From: Palsa-1400 sp036008545
GTDB lineage: Bacteria > Verrucomicrobiota > Verrucomicrobiia > Limisphaerales > Palsa-1400
Length of the DNA: 9,259 nt
Assembly (NCBI GenBank): GCA_036008545.1
Contig: DASYNM010000010.1
Coordinates: 1-9,259, forward strand
Direction: 5' to 3'
Shown piece after piece: positions 1 to 6,725 of this stretch (position 1 is the first letter of the stretch; each line of letters begins with the position of its first letter). Under the pieces are notes generated by a model. That model did not search any database. It worked only from the letters and a program-made list of their open reading frames with translations, and was not told where the DNA came from. Both the position numbers and the translations under genes were made by a program.

Positions 1-1454
1 TATCCCCAGGAAAAAACGTCCTGAACAACCTCCCAATCGGTGCGCATGAAATCGAATGTCACTGCATGGGCAGACTGGAAAGCTTGGATATTGGTATTCT
101 GAGTCCAGAAGGGCCAGAAATGGATGTCCATTATCCGGCCAATATCGTAGCATTGGTCAACCGCGATGCCGATCAGAAGTGGTTGGCCATAGACGGAGCG
201 GACAAAGTGCCGCGGACATCCATAAGTTGCCAAATCGATTCCCTGGTAAGGGTTTACCAGAAGGACATTTTGGATTGTAATATTATTTCCGCCACCTCCA
301 CCAATCGCAAACGGATAGGGCGTGGGCGGATTGTTGGCCACCTGGTTTGGGTAATAAATGGTGACGCCTTCCAACGTGGAGTTGTCTCCTTGGAGGGTGA
401 TGAAAGGAACGCCTGCGTTTGTGCCCGCGTTCTCCACCGCGAGCAAGGTCGTGCCCAGATACTGCGAGTAAGCCGTCACCGCCCGCCAAACCCCGACCAG
501 GCTAGTTTGCGCCGGCACGAGAAGATGGCTGCTGACCAGGTAGTTCCCACGCGGAAGAAAGACCACTCCTCCGCCATTTCCGCCGGCGGCATTGAGAGCA
601 GCCTGGATGGCGGCGGTGTCGTCGTTGGTCCCATTGCCTGTGGCGCCATAAGGTGGGTTCTGGGCATTAATATAGCCGAGTTGAAAATTGACCTGGGAGA
701 GGCTAACTGCTCCGTTTGCAATCGCTGCGGTGGTCACCGCATTGGCAGCCAAGCTGGCTGCGTTCACCGCGCCGGGGGCTAATGCTGGCGAAGTCACGGC
801 TTGGTTGGCCAAATTCGCCGCTGTCACAACTCCCTCTCCCAAGGCTGGCGTGGTGACAGCTTGCGAAGCCAATTTCGGAGCAGTGACCGAACCGTTTAGG
901 ATGGCCGACGTGGTCACGGAGTTGACGCCCAGTTGGGCGCTGGTGATGGCCCCATTGGCAATGCTTTGGCTGGTGACAGCGTTGGATGCTAATAGCGCGC
1001 TGGTCACCGCACCGGCGGGAAGATTCGCCGCCATCATGGCAAAACCGACGGAGGTTAGCCGTTGATCGGGCGTCAATAAAACTGATTGATTCGTTCCATC
1101 ACTGAACCAAATTCGCAGGCGAACATCGGAGTTCGTGAAAACGCTCCAATCGATGGGCGTCATTTTGGCCAAGGAGCTGTCACCCAGCGGAATGGAGAAC
1201 AAGCCCTGGCTGACAAGGTTCGAGACAGCCTGACTTGGCTGAGATCCACTTGTGCTGGTTCCATCATTGCTCCAAAAAGTGTCTGTGCCATTGCTGTTGA
1301 CCAGAGCGAACTTAAACTGGCCAAGGCCGTTAAAATTGGAACCAGCCGCGCTGACACTGCCTTGATAACTTATGATTTGGGGAACTTGTGGATAAGCCGC
1401 CACGACGAAGCCCATCAGCGCGATTGTCCCCCCGATCCACTTGTAAGTTTTCAT
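1..1454 (-). CDS. Exported decapeptide-repeat protein with pectate-lyase-superfamily beta-helix (partial)
   Basis: The frame stays open from an ATG at 1454 to the window edge: 484 complete codons, with the C-terminus missing. Residues 1-21 look like a Sec signal peptide (MKTYK n-region, hydrophobic IALMGFVVAA). Residues 22-135 form a domain I recognise from exported Verrucomicrobiota and Planctomycetota proteins (PQIISYQG...GLGQFKFALV...FWSNDG). Residues 151-250 are ten tandem 10-residue repeats. From about 258 a pectate-lyase-superfamily (Pectate_lyase_3-like) right-handed beta-helix begins, with the signature YGATGNGTNDDTAAIQAALN (269-288), then GGGVVFLPRGNYLVSS and TLEGVTIYY. This superfamily includes polysaccharide lyases, rhamnogalacturonases, epimerases and phage tailspikes, so the reaction cannot be assigned from a truncated copy. 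The architecture suggests an extracellular or surface protein that binds or cuts glycans. No Shine-Dalgarno is visible before the ATG; the start is chosen because the signal peptide begins there. Confidence 0.85.
   Translation of the reverse strand, partial: MKTYKWIGGTIALMGFVVAAYPQVPQIISYQGSVSAAGSNFNGLGQFKFALVNSNGTDTFWSNDGTSTSGSQPSQAVSNLVSQGLFSIPLGDSSLAKMTPIDWSVFTNSDVRLRIWFSDGTNQSVLLTPDQRLTSVGFAMMAANLPAGAVTSALLASNAVTSQSIANGAITSAQLGVNSVTTSAILNGSVTAPKLASQAVTTPALGEGVVTAANLANQAVTSPALAPGAVNAASLAANAVTTAAIANGAVSLSQVNFQLGYINAQNPPYGATGNGTNDDTAAIQAALNAAGGNGGGVVFLPRGNYLVSSHLLVPAQTSLVGVWRAVTAYSQYLGTTLLAVENAGTNAGVPFITLQGDNSTLEGVTIYYPNQVANNPPTPYPFAIGGGGGNNITIQNVLLVNPYQGIDLATYGCPRHFVRSVYGQPLLIGIAVDQCYDIGRIMDIHFWPFWTQNTNIQAFQSAHAVTFDFMRTDWEVVQDVFSWG
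705..1004 (-). repeat. Ten tandem 30-bp units encoding decapeptide repeats
   Basis: Residues 151-250 of the beta-helix protein are ten consecutive 10-residue units without insertions or deletions. The approximate consensus is T-[ST]-x-x-[LI]-A-x-x-[AS]-[VI], for example TSALLASNAV, TSQSIANGAI and TAANLANQAV. Hydrophobic residues recur every five positions (units 5 and 10). The DNA copies differ far more than the peptide pattern, so the period is probably kept by selection on the protein rather than by recent duplication. Similar 'AVTSxxLAxGAV' stretches occur in fibre-like surface proteins; an elongated stalk is an inference. Confidence 0.8.
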
Positions 1455-1473
1455 GGTAGCATCTGAGAGCAAT

Positions 1474-1501
1474 CCAAGATTAGAAAACCAAGACTAGAAA
1501 A
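1474..1501. repeat. Tandem 14-bp direct repeat upstream of the beta-helix gene
   Basis: CCAAGATTAGAAAA (1474-1487) is followed immediately by CCAAGACTAGAAAA (1488-1501), which differs at one base; the bases ACC that follow do not form a third copy. The pair ends 20 bp upstream of the start at 1454, so it could be a regulator site or part of the promoter or 5' leader. Its function is not known. Confidence 0.6.
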
Positions 1502-1513
1502 ACCACGACGAAG

Positions 1514-1529
1514 TCGCGCACATGCGCGA
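1514..1529. promoter_or_regulatory. Inverted repeat, possible operator of the beta-helix gene
   Basis: TCGCGCA (1514-1520) and TGCGCGA (1523-1529) are perfect 7-bp arms around a 2-bp spacer, 60-75 bp upstream of the start at 1454. The size and position suit a dimeric regulator. It lacks a T-tract and the loop is too short for a terminator. Operator function is inference. Confidence 0.35.
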
Positions 1530-1744
1530 ACCGGAAGATGGACCCCATTGTTCATCTTTTGCTTTGTCATTATGCTGTTCTATCTGCTCAACATCGGAGA
1601 CGCCGGGATTCAGGCCAAGTCCCTCCACTATCAATATACTCCCTCCCTATTGCCGATCAAGAGGGCAAGATCCTTATCGATCGCGCGAACATTGTGGAAT
1701 CCTCGCGGGAGAGCCAGCGCAGATCGCGCCGTGCCTGCCTTTAA

Positions 1745-1771
1745 GTGGCGCCATCGGCATGATGGCGCCAC
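1745..1771 (-). terminator. Terminator-like hairpin after the large exported protein gene
   Basis: GTGGCGCCATC (1745-1755) pairs perfectly with GATGGCGCCAC (1761-1771) around a 5-base loop. This 11-bp GC-rich stem starts 25 bases past the stop codon at 1797. On the minus strand it is followed only by TTAAAGG, a poor U-tract, so it may be a weak intrinsic terminator or a 3'-end stabilising stem. Confidence 0.5.
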
Positions 1772-1796
1772 GCGTGGCCGGTCCAGACAACGTGGC

Positions 1797-3947
1797 TCAG
1801 GGTGTGTTGTAGATCGGGCTTGTGCTAAGATAAGAAGGATAACCCGGGTATTGCAGCCGGAAAAACTGCGCGTTGTTGCTAGGTGAAGGAGTGTAACTGT
1901 TGGTCAAAATATTCGTAACGGTCACCGCGTTGCTGTACGGCCCTGTTACGGCTGATGCCGCTTGCAAGGTGCTCGTGCCGCGCCAATTGACGTTTACGCT
2001 GGTGTTGGTCGTGGTGATGCCGAGGGTCTGAAGATAATCGACGCCCTCGAAGGGACCACACGGGCGGATCACGTCAAAGCGCACGCGACAAACATAAACC
2101 ACGGCCGGTGCGTTCGTGCCAGGGATAGAGCCCGTTTCGAAGCGGACGACAGAGTAATTCGCATTCACCCCATTAAAGTTCACGTTTGGTAGCTCAAAAT
2201 AAGCGTCCTGCCAATTGCCGGTTCCTTGCAGCACGGCGCGAGCATTGTAAGGCGCCACCGGAAACGTAATGGTGGAAACCCCGCCGACCCAACTTTGATA
2301 GACTTGGGGATATAACGTGGCGCCCACGAGAGCCGGATCATCGTAATAGGTCATCTCTATGGCCACGTCCGCGTTGTCCTGGTAAGTGGGGCCAAAGACA
2401 TTGTTCAGCAACGGAAACTGGAGGTTGTTATTGCCGGAGCCGGGCGCCGGCGCTTCACTCAGACGCTGGTCATCAGCCGGGCCTGCATTCGTCAGCACCA
2501 TATTTTGGTCGCCGCCACCGGGGGCGCCGCTCGTCAAATTGTTAGTTATGCCGAGGTACGGAGCCCACTCCGCATAATAACCGTAATTGGTCTCGCATAT
2601 CAGCGGATTCATAAAATAGGTCGGATCCGGTGTCAATCCTGCCAGAGCGTTTGTTCCCGCGCGCACAACGCCAATCTCTATTCTGTCAATGAAAGGCGCC
2701 GTCCCGTTAATGGCCAGTGTCGGGCCGCCGGTCAAAGGCGCCGTGTCCACACCTTCCAAATCCACGGCGGCAAGGTAGAAGGCCACTTTCAACCACTCGC
2801 CGGTTCCCGTCAGCGTGTAAGGCGTGCCGGCATAAGTCTGCAAGTCACCCTGAGAGTCCGAGGCATACTGGGCGGGGCCAAAACTGCCGCCGGCCAGCGC
2901 TGGATCATCATAAAACTCAATGCCAAGCTCCATGGTGCGCGGCGTATTGCAAGGGAGGCCCAAATAATTGCTCAGAATGCCAAAATTCATCAGCCCGCTG
3001 GTGGATTGAATGGCTGTGCGAAGGTCGCCCGCCGGGCCTACGCCGCTTTCGTTGGTGTAGGTCTCTCCCAAGGACGTGTCGTTGATTACGGTCAAGTTGT
3101 TGGTCAGTTTCTGATTGAAGTCAATGTAGGCCAAATTCACGGCCGGCTCAGGCGCGCACGCCGTGCCCGCCGCAAAGACGTTGACCTGATTGGAGGTCCC
3201 AAAGGCCCCTTGTGGCCCGAAGGCCACTGCGCGAATAGTCATGCCCGCGCCAATGCCTTGCAATCGGAGCGTCCCACCATTGACCCCGCCGTACTGTCCG
3301 TTGACTTGTTGCGGATACGAAGTGTCGCCGACATAACGATTACTCGTGGCCGGGTCGATACTATTGGTGATCTCGAACAACATCCAATTCCACTGGCCGT
3401 TGTCAGCCCCCGGAGGAACATCGCCGGCACTGGCGGTGGTCAAAAAATTCAGTTGGCCCTCGAGAAACCCGACGCTATCTCCGTTGGTACCAGTATAGAG
3501 GACGGAGTTGCCATACACTTGCATCAAAATGTCAATGACAGGAGTGTTCGCAAAATTCACATAGTTGGGGTCGGCAATGTTGATATTCCCGCTCGTGGCC
3601 TGGTCGCCGAGAAGCCCGGCCAAGGTAATCGTCGTGTACGTCTGATCGCAACAATTGTCCCAGAGCAAAACATTGCTCCAGGCGGAAGGGGAGTTAAAAT
3701 TGGCGTTCGGGTCGAATATGACATAGTCCACGATCGCGTTGGTGTCGATGGTGGGTGGCCAATCGCTCGAGCTGAAGGGACCGGTTTGGGCATGCAAGCC
3801 GGCGACGGAAGCCAGCATCAATCCTATGACTGCAAACGGGCGAGCCAATCTTGCCAATCGACCCCTCCGGCGGGCCCATGGCGTTTGTTTCATGGAGTGT
3901 CCGCATGGCGATGGTATGTGTTTCATAGATGGTATGTGTTGATTCAT
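1797..3947 (-). CDS. Large exported protein of unknown function with duplicated domain and C-terminal FFRL module
   Basis: The frame encodes 716 residues and I do not recognise the protein as a whole. A signal peptide is clear: basic WARRRGRLARLAR, then hydrophobic FAVIGLMLASVAGLHAQ ending near residue 54. Residues about 55-265 are beta-type and aromatic-rich with a CC pair at 99-100. Residues 338-428 and 527-628 are two diverged copies of one domain, each starting near FYDDPAL/YYDDPAL and carrying GTGEW/GTGNW. Residues about 640-699 are a C-terminal module ending NAQFFRLQ, a common ending of exported Verrucomicrobiota proteins; unusually, a 17-residue Tyr/Pro/Ser tail follows. The duplicated domains could bind carbohydrate, but that is a guess. 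Coordinates give the longest form. I think Met19 (ATG at 3893) is the likelier start, because it gives a normal signal peptide and leaves the direct repeats at 3910-3940 non-coding. Confidence 0.82.
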   Translation of the reverse strand: MNQHIPSMKHIPSPCGHSMKQTPWARRRGRLARLARPFAVIGLMLASVAGLHAQTGPFSSSDWPPTIDTNAIVDYVIFDPNANFNSPSAWSNVLLWDNCCDQTYTTITLAGLLGDQATSGNINIADPNYVNFANTPVIDILMQVYGNSVLYTGTNGDSVGFLEGQLNFLTTASAGDVPPGADNGQWNWMLFEITNSIDPATSNRYVGDTSYPQQVNGQYGGVNGGTLRLQGIGAGMTIRAVAFGPQGAFGTSNQVNVFAAGTACAPEPAVNLAYIDFNQKLTNNLTVINDTSLGETYTNESGVGPAGDLRTAIQSTSGLMNFGILSNYLGLPCNTPRTMELGIEFYDDPALAGGSFGPAQYASDSQGDLQTYAGTPYTLTGTGEWLKVAFYLAAVDLEGVDTAPLTGGPTLAINGTAPFIDRIEIGVVRAGTNALAGLTPDPTYFMNPLICETNYGYYAEWAPYLGITNNLTSGAPGGGDQNMVLTNAGPADDQRLSEAPAPGSGNNNLQFPLLNNVFGPTYQDNADVAIEMTYYDDPALVGATLYPQVYQSWVGGVSTITFPVAPYNARAVLQGTGNWQDAYFELPNVNFNGVNANYSVVRFETGSIPGTNAPAVVYVCRVRFDVIRPCGPFEGVDYLQTLGITTTNTSVNVNWRGTSTLQAASAVTGPYSNAVTVTNILTNSYTPSPSNNAQFFRLQYPGYPSYLSTSPIYNTP
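2064..2936 (-). repeat. Internal domain duplication within the 716-residue protein
   Basis: Residues 338-428 (DNA 2664-2936) and 527-628 (DNA 2064-2369) align by eye. ELGIEFYDDPALAGG matches AIEMTYYDDPALVGA, LTGTGEWLKVAFYLAAVDLEGV matches LQGTGNWQDAYFELPNVNFNGV, and both end in a V-rich strand before a linker. The period is about 190 residues. The copies are well diverged, so the duplication is old. The predicted fold is an all-beta sandwich, as in many carbohydrate-binding domains (inference). Confidence 0.6.
3910..3940. repeat. 13-bp direct repeat, 18-bp period, at the start of the large exported protein gene
   Basis: GATGGTATGTGTT occurs at 3910-3922 and again, perfectly, at 3928-3940. 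Read as protein from the first ATG it would encode a repeated HIPS peptide ahead of the signal peptide, which looks unnatural. If translation starts at 3893 the pair lies 17-47 bp upstream, a position suited to regulation. Confidence 0.55.
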
Positions 3948-4291
3948 GGCGTTATATCATGGTTCCCACCACATTGAGGGGGAAGGGTACCGTACATTAT
4001 TCTGTGCTGATTTCGTATCATCGTAAGAGACACTTCTCCCGCCCGTTTAGGGGCAAAGAAAAGGCTTCTGTTCGCCACTCTATCGCAAAGGCATTTCCGT
4101 CCGCTATCCTCTAAAGTGACGATGTCCAAAACCGAGTTCTGGCAGGGCGTCCGTGGATGGATCTGTCTCCAAAGGAGTTGGCGGCACTGATGGGCTAAGC
4201 AAATCGACGCTTGGCTTGCGAGCGGACGGCGCATTGACGGCGCCTCCAGAAGAGGTCGTTGCGATCGAGAACGAGCAGGATGATTATAATT
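3948..4291. other. Gene-free stretch between the regulator gene and the large exported protein gene
   Basis: This 344-bp stretch has no convincing gene and no strong terminator behind the regulator; the best stem is 5 bp, GGCGC/GCGCC at 4228-4244, with no T-run. A minus-strand frame 4234-3944 ends in an ATGA overlap with the ATG at 3947, but its Cys/Arg/His-rich product looks non-coding. A loose promoter-like pair for the large exported gene (TTACGA, then AATAAT) can be read on the minus strand around 4000-4030, but the match is too weak to call. The motif at 4107-4124 is listed separately. Confidence 0.55.
4107..4124. promoter_or_regulatory. 18-bp motif shared with the operon upstream region
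   Basis: TCCTCTAAAGTGACGATG at 4107-4124 matches 16 of 18 bases of the segment at 8170-8187 upstream of the GH71/99-kinase-regulator operon, in the same orientation relative to the downstream gene. In this copy the inverted-repeat partner arm is imperfect. It may be a weaker site for the locus's own response regulator; that is inference, and a chance match cannot be excluded. Confidence 0.25.
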
Positions 4292-4918
4292 TCAGTCAGA
4301 CCGTCGCTTCGCCACCGCTTCCAAACGATTGCGCACATGCATCTTTTCGCAGATCTTCGTGACGTAGGTGCGAACCGTAGTGACCCCAATACCCAACTGG
4401 TCGGCAATCTCTTTGTAGATGAAACCTGAAGCCAAGAGCGTCAGAACTTGGTGCTCTCGATGGGACAGGTCCTTATCCTCCTGGTGATCGGCAGTCAACG
4501 GACGGAAATGCTCCACCACTTTCCGCGCAATGTGCGTGGAAATCGGGGCGCCCCCGGTTGTTACGTCACGCACCGCCTCAAGCAGTTGATTCGGGGGGCC
4601 GGATTTGAGCAGATAGCCATCAGCCCCCGCCTTGAGGGCCATAAAAATGCGTTCACTGTCCTTGTAAACCGTCACCATGATAATCTGGAGCGCTGGGCTA
4701 AGCCTCTTGAGCTGGGCCACACATTGGATGCCGGACATGCCGGGCAATTTGATATCCATGAGGACAACATCGGGGTTCTTAGCTGGGATGTTCTTCACTG
4801 CTTCCTCGCCGGAAGCAAAAGCCCCGACGCATTTGAGATCCGGAGCCGTACCCAGGATCTCCACCAGTTGATCGCGCAACTTGGGATCATCTTCCACTAT
4901 TGCCACTGATTTTCTCAT
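4292..4918 (-). CDS. NarL/LuxR-family response regulator
   Basis: The 208-residue product is a complete two-domain transcription regulator of usual length. The receiver domain (about 3-120) has the acidic cluster E9-D10-D11, the phosphoacceptor D55 in VVLMDIKLPGMSG, T83 and K105 (GYLLKSG). The LuxR-type helix-turn-helix (about 151-206) contains LSHREHQVLTLLASG, YKEIADQLGIGVTTVRTYV and the EKMHVRNR recognition-helix tail. Its start lies 32 bases inside the end of the kinase gene, so the two are almost certainly co-transcribed and translationally coupled. The kinase is its expected phosphodonor. By family it should bind inverted-repeat sites near promoters when phosphorylated; candidates here are the inverted repeats at 8146-8185. 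All key residues are present. No clear Shine-Dalgarno precedes the ATG. Confidence 0.95.
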   Translation of the reverse strand: MRKSVAIVEDDPKLRDQLVEILGTAPDLKCVGAFASGEEAVKNIPAKNPDVVLMDIKLPGMSGIQCVAQLKRLSPALQIIMVTVYKDSERIFMALKAGADGYLLKSGPPNQLLEAVRDVTTGGAPISTHIARKVVEHFRPLTADHQEDKDLSHREHQVLTLLASGFIYKEIADQLGIGVTTVRTYVTKICEKMHVRNRLEAVAKRRSD

Positions 4919-6725
4919 AACGCGTCTTGCTTTGTTCGGATTCCTGGACTGTTTGAAGCCACGGCGTGCGGTAAGCGGTATTCACCAAGGAATCCGGTTG
5001 AGAGTATGCAATTGGAAGCCGCAAATGGACAATCGTTCCCTCTCCAGGATGACTTTCGACGGCACAGGCGCCACCAATATCTTCCATGCGCCGTTTCATA
5101 TTGACTAGGCCATTGCCGGAAGAAGCGCCGCCGGGTTGGAAGCCAACGCCATTGTCTTGAATCGAGATCGTTAGCACGGATTCGACAAAGGTAATCCGGA
5201 CGGTCACTTGCGAAGCGCTGGCGTGCTTGATCACGTTATGCATGGCTTCCTTGGCGGCCATACTGATGTTGTGGCGAGATCGGCTGGATACTTCAACATT
5301 TTTCGGCAAGTCAGAAATGTGGAGACGGCATCGCAACTGCGCCTGCTGGCAAAATTCGTTGAATTTCTCGCAGAGGTAATTCACCATCGCGTCGAGGTTG
5401 TCGTTCTCCGGATTGACCGCCCACACGGTTTCGTAAAGGGCCGAGACCAGATCCCGCGACATGCTGGAGATACGGTCGAATTGCGCGCGCGCTGTTTCCG
5501 ATAAGGCCGCATCGTTTTGCGCCAAGGCGCTCAACAGAGATATTTGAGTGACACGCGCCCCCAGATCATCATGAATATCCTGAGCAATACGCAAGCGCTC
5601 CTGTTGCAGCGCGTGTTGCTCCCGAAGGCGCAACATCGTGCGTTGCAATCTCTGCCGCGCGACGTATCGAACCATCATGGCGCCAGCTCCGACGGCCATC
5701 GCCGCCAGCAAGGCTTGGAACCAAGCCATTTGCCAAACTGGGACAGGCACACGCACGGCCAATGTGGCTTCCACGCCAGTGGGTTTTCCGAACACCGTTG
5801 TTTCTTCCACTCGGAAGCGATAGCGGCCCGGCGCCAAAAGGTTGTATTCCGCAGAATGGTGGGCGCTGTCGCCAATGCTAAACATTTCGTTCCATTCCAC
5901 CACCAATCGATCATTCGGAGAGACCGACGGCGCTGATTGTTTCGTGTTATGCCACTCCGCGTGGGCGAACCGGTCATCGTCCACAATTGCAAGCGCCTTG
6001 GATTTGGGATATTGGCCAATTTCAACGATTTTCGCCATGCTTGGATGAGTCCCATCGCGCTCCCATCCAGAGGGCGGCTGACTTTCGGAACCATCGTCGG
6101 ACTGCTGCCCGAACGGAGACCGCAGCAGAATTTCGGGTTTGCCGCCGCTGGTCGAGAGCCGGGAAACAACTATATTGTCCACCACGTAAATGCCCGTGGT
6201 AGAGGGGGGGCCGGCTGAGGAGATAACCAGCCAAAATCTCGACGCCCCCGGCGGAACAGTGAGCGTTTCGCGCCGATGGATGAGGGGGGAAGTCTCCAAG
6301 CTGCCATTCCAACCCGAACTATCCTTCTGCACCACGAATGTTTTGGATTCGAGCCGATCCCCTGGTTCGTTATAAAACCGAATCGTGAGGTACATGTAGC
6401 CCTCGTCCTCACGCCATGAATTGTCAATGCCGTCCAATTTGCACCGCACCCGCAAGGGCGTCCGAATGGCGTTGGAGTGCGTTTCAAAGAAGAATTCGAC
6501 GCGTCGCGGGTGCGGCCCCAGATTCACTTCTCCGCCAGGTTGGAATCGGACGGGCTGGCCGTTGACTTCCACGGAACGAATCGCCAGCAAATTCGTGCCT
6601 TCCCCGACCAGACCGTCCGCTACGGCCGCCCAAGACGCGGCCACCCAAAGAGCAAGGAGACTCGAGCATTGGATTGTTTTCCAACGGATCATAGCTGATT
6701 GCCTTGAGCATAGGGCAGTATTCAT
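4887..6725 (-). CDS. Membrane sensor histidine kinase with periplasmic Y_Y_Y-like sensor (HisKA_3/HATPase)
   Basis: The 612-residue product has an N-terminal signal or anchor (IRWKTIQCSSLLALWVAASW) and a large predicted periplasmic region. That region holds a beta-rich part at about 45-190 and a Y_Y_Y-like segment at about 285-325 (LLAPGRYRFRVEETTVFG). One membrane helix follows (about 331-353, after PVPVWQMAWF). The cytoplasmic core is NarX/DesK type. Dimerisation/phosphoacceptor helix: ERLRIAQDIHDDLGARVTQI, H385. ATPase: N-box AKEAMHNVIKHA with N497, DNGVGF 524-529, GNGLVNMKRRMEDIGG 537-552. The beta-propeller often preceding Y_Y_Y domains is absent. The ATG at 6725 overlaps the glycosidase stop (ATGA), suggesting coupling. 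Met12 (6692), with AAGG upstream, is a real alternative that gives a more typical signal peptide. It should phosphorylate the regulator encoded next; the ligand is unknown, plausibly a glycan signal given its partner. Confidence 0.93.
   Translation of the reverse strand: MNTALCSRQSAMIRWKTIQCSSLLALWVAASWAAVADGLVGEGTNLLAIRSVEVNGQPVRFQPGGEVNLGPHPRRVEFFFETHSNAIRTPLRVRCKLDGIDNSWREDEGYMYLTIRFYNEPGDRLESKTFVVQKDSSGWNGSLETSPLIHRRETLTVPPGASRFWLVISSAGPPSTTGIYVVDNIVVSRLSTSGGKPEILLRSPFGQQSDDGSESQPPSGWERDGTHPSMAKIVEIGQYPKSKALAIVDDDRFAHAEWHNTKQSAPSVSPNDRLVVEWNEMFSIGDSAHHSAEYNLLAPGRYRFRVEETTVFGKPTGVEATLAVRVPVPVWQMAWFQALLAAMAVGAGAMMVRYVARQRLQRTMLRLREQHALQQERLRIAQDIHDDLGARVTQISLLSALAQNDAALSETARAQFDRISSMSRDLVSALYETVWAVNPENDNLDAMVNYLCEKFNEFCQQAQLRCRLHISDLPKNVEVSSRSRHNISMAAKEAMHNVIKHASASQVTVRITFVESVLTISIQDNGVGFQPGGASSGNGLVNMKRRMEDIGGACAVESHPGEGTIVHLRLPIAYSQPDSLVNTAYRTPWLQTVQESEQSKTRYEKISGNSGR

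Larger units (their letters stand above)
1455..1796. other. Gene-free stretch between the two exported-protein genes
   Basis: This 342-bp stretch has no convincing gene. Frames open on the plus strand (from 1522, 1538 and 1548) give Arg/Ser/Cys-rich products with no recognisable domain. From right to left it holds a terminator-like hairpin for the gene ending at 1797, a featureless middle (about 1530-1740), a 7-bp-arm inverted repeat and a tandem 14-bp direct repeat close to the start at 1454. The promoter of the beta-helix gene should lie here, but I see no clear sigma-70 -35/-10 pair. Confidence 0.6.

Noticed and set aside
66..782. Plus-strand open frame of 238 codons
   Set aside because: It is antisense to the pectate-lyase-superfamily gene, whose signature motif and repeats fix the coding strand.
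1522..1886. Three overlapping plus-strand frames in the gap before the beta-helix gene
   Set aside because: All give Arg/Ser-rich products without motifs. They conflict with each other, and two of them run into the 3' end of the large minus-strand gene.
2505..3977. Plus-strand open frame of 490 codons
   Set aside because: It lies antisense to the 716-residue exported protein, whose signal peptide, duplicated domain and C-terminal module are convincing. The antisense product is Arg/Gly/His-rich with no recognisable domain.
3944..4234. Minus-strand frame of 96 codons ending in an ATGA overlap with the ATG at 3947
   Set aside because: The overlap is attractive, but the product is rich in Cys, Arg and His with no domain or hydrophobic core, and the downstream gene probably starts at 3893.
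4228..4244. GGCGC/GCGCC stem as a terminator of the operon
   Set aside because: The stem is only 5 bp and no T-run follows on the minus strand.
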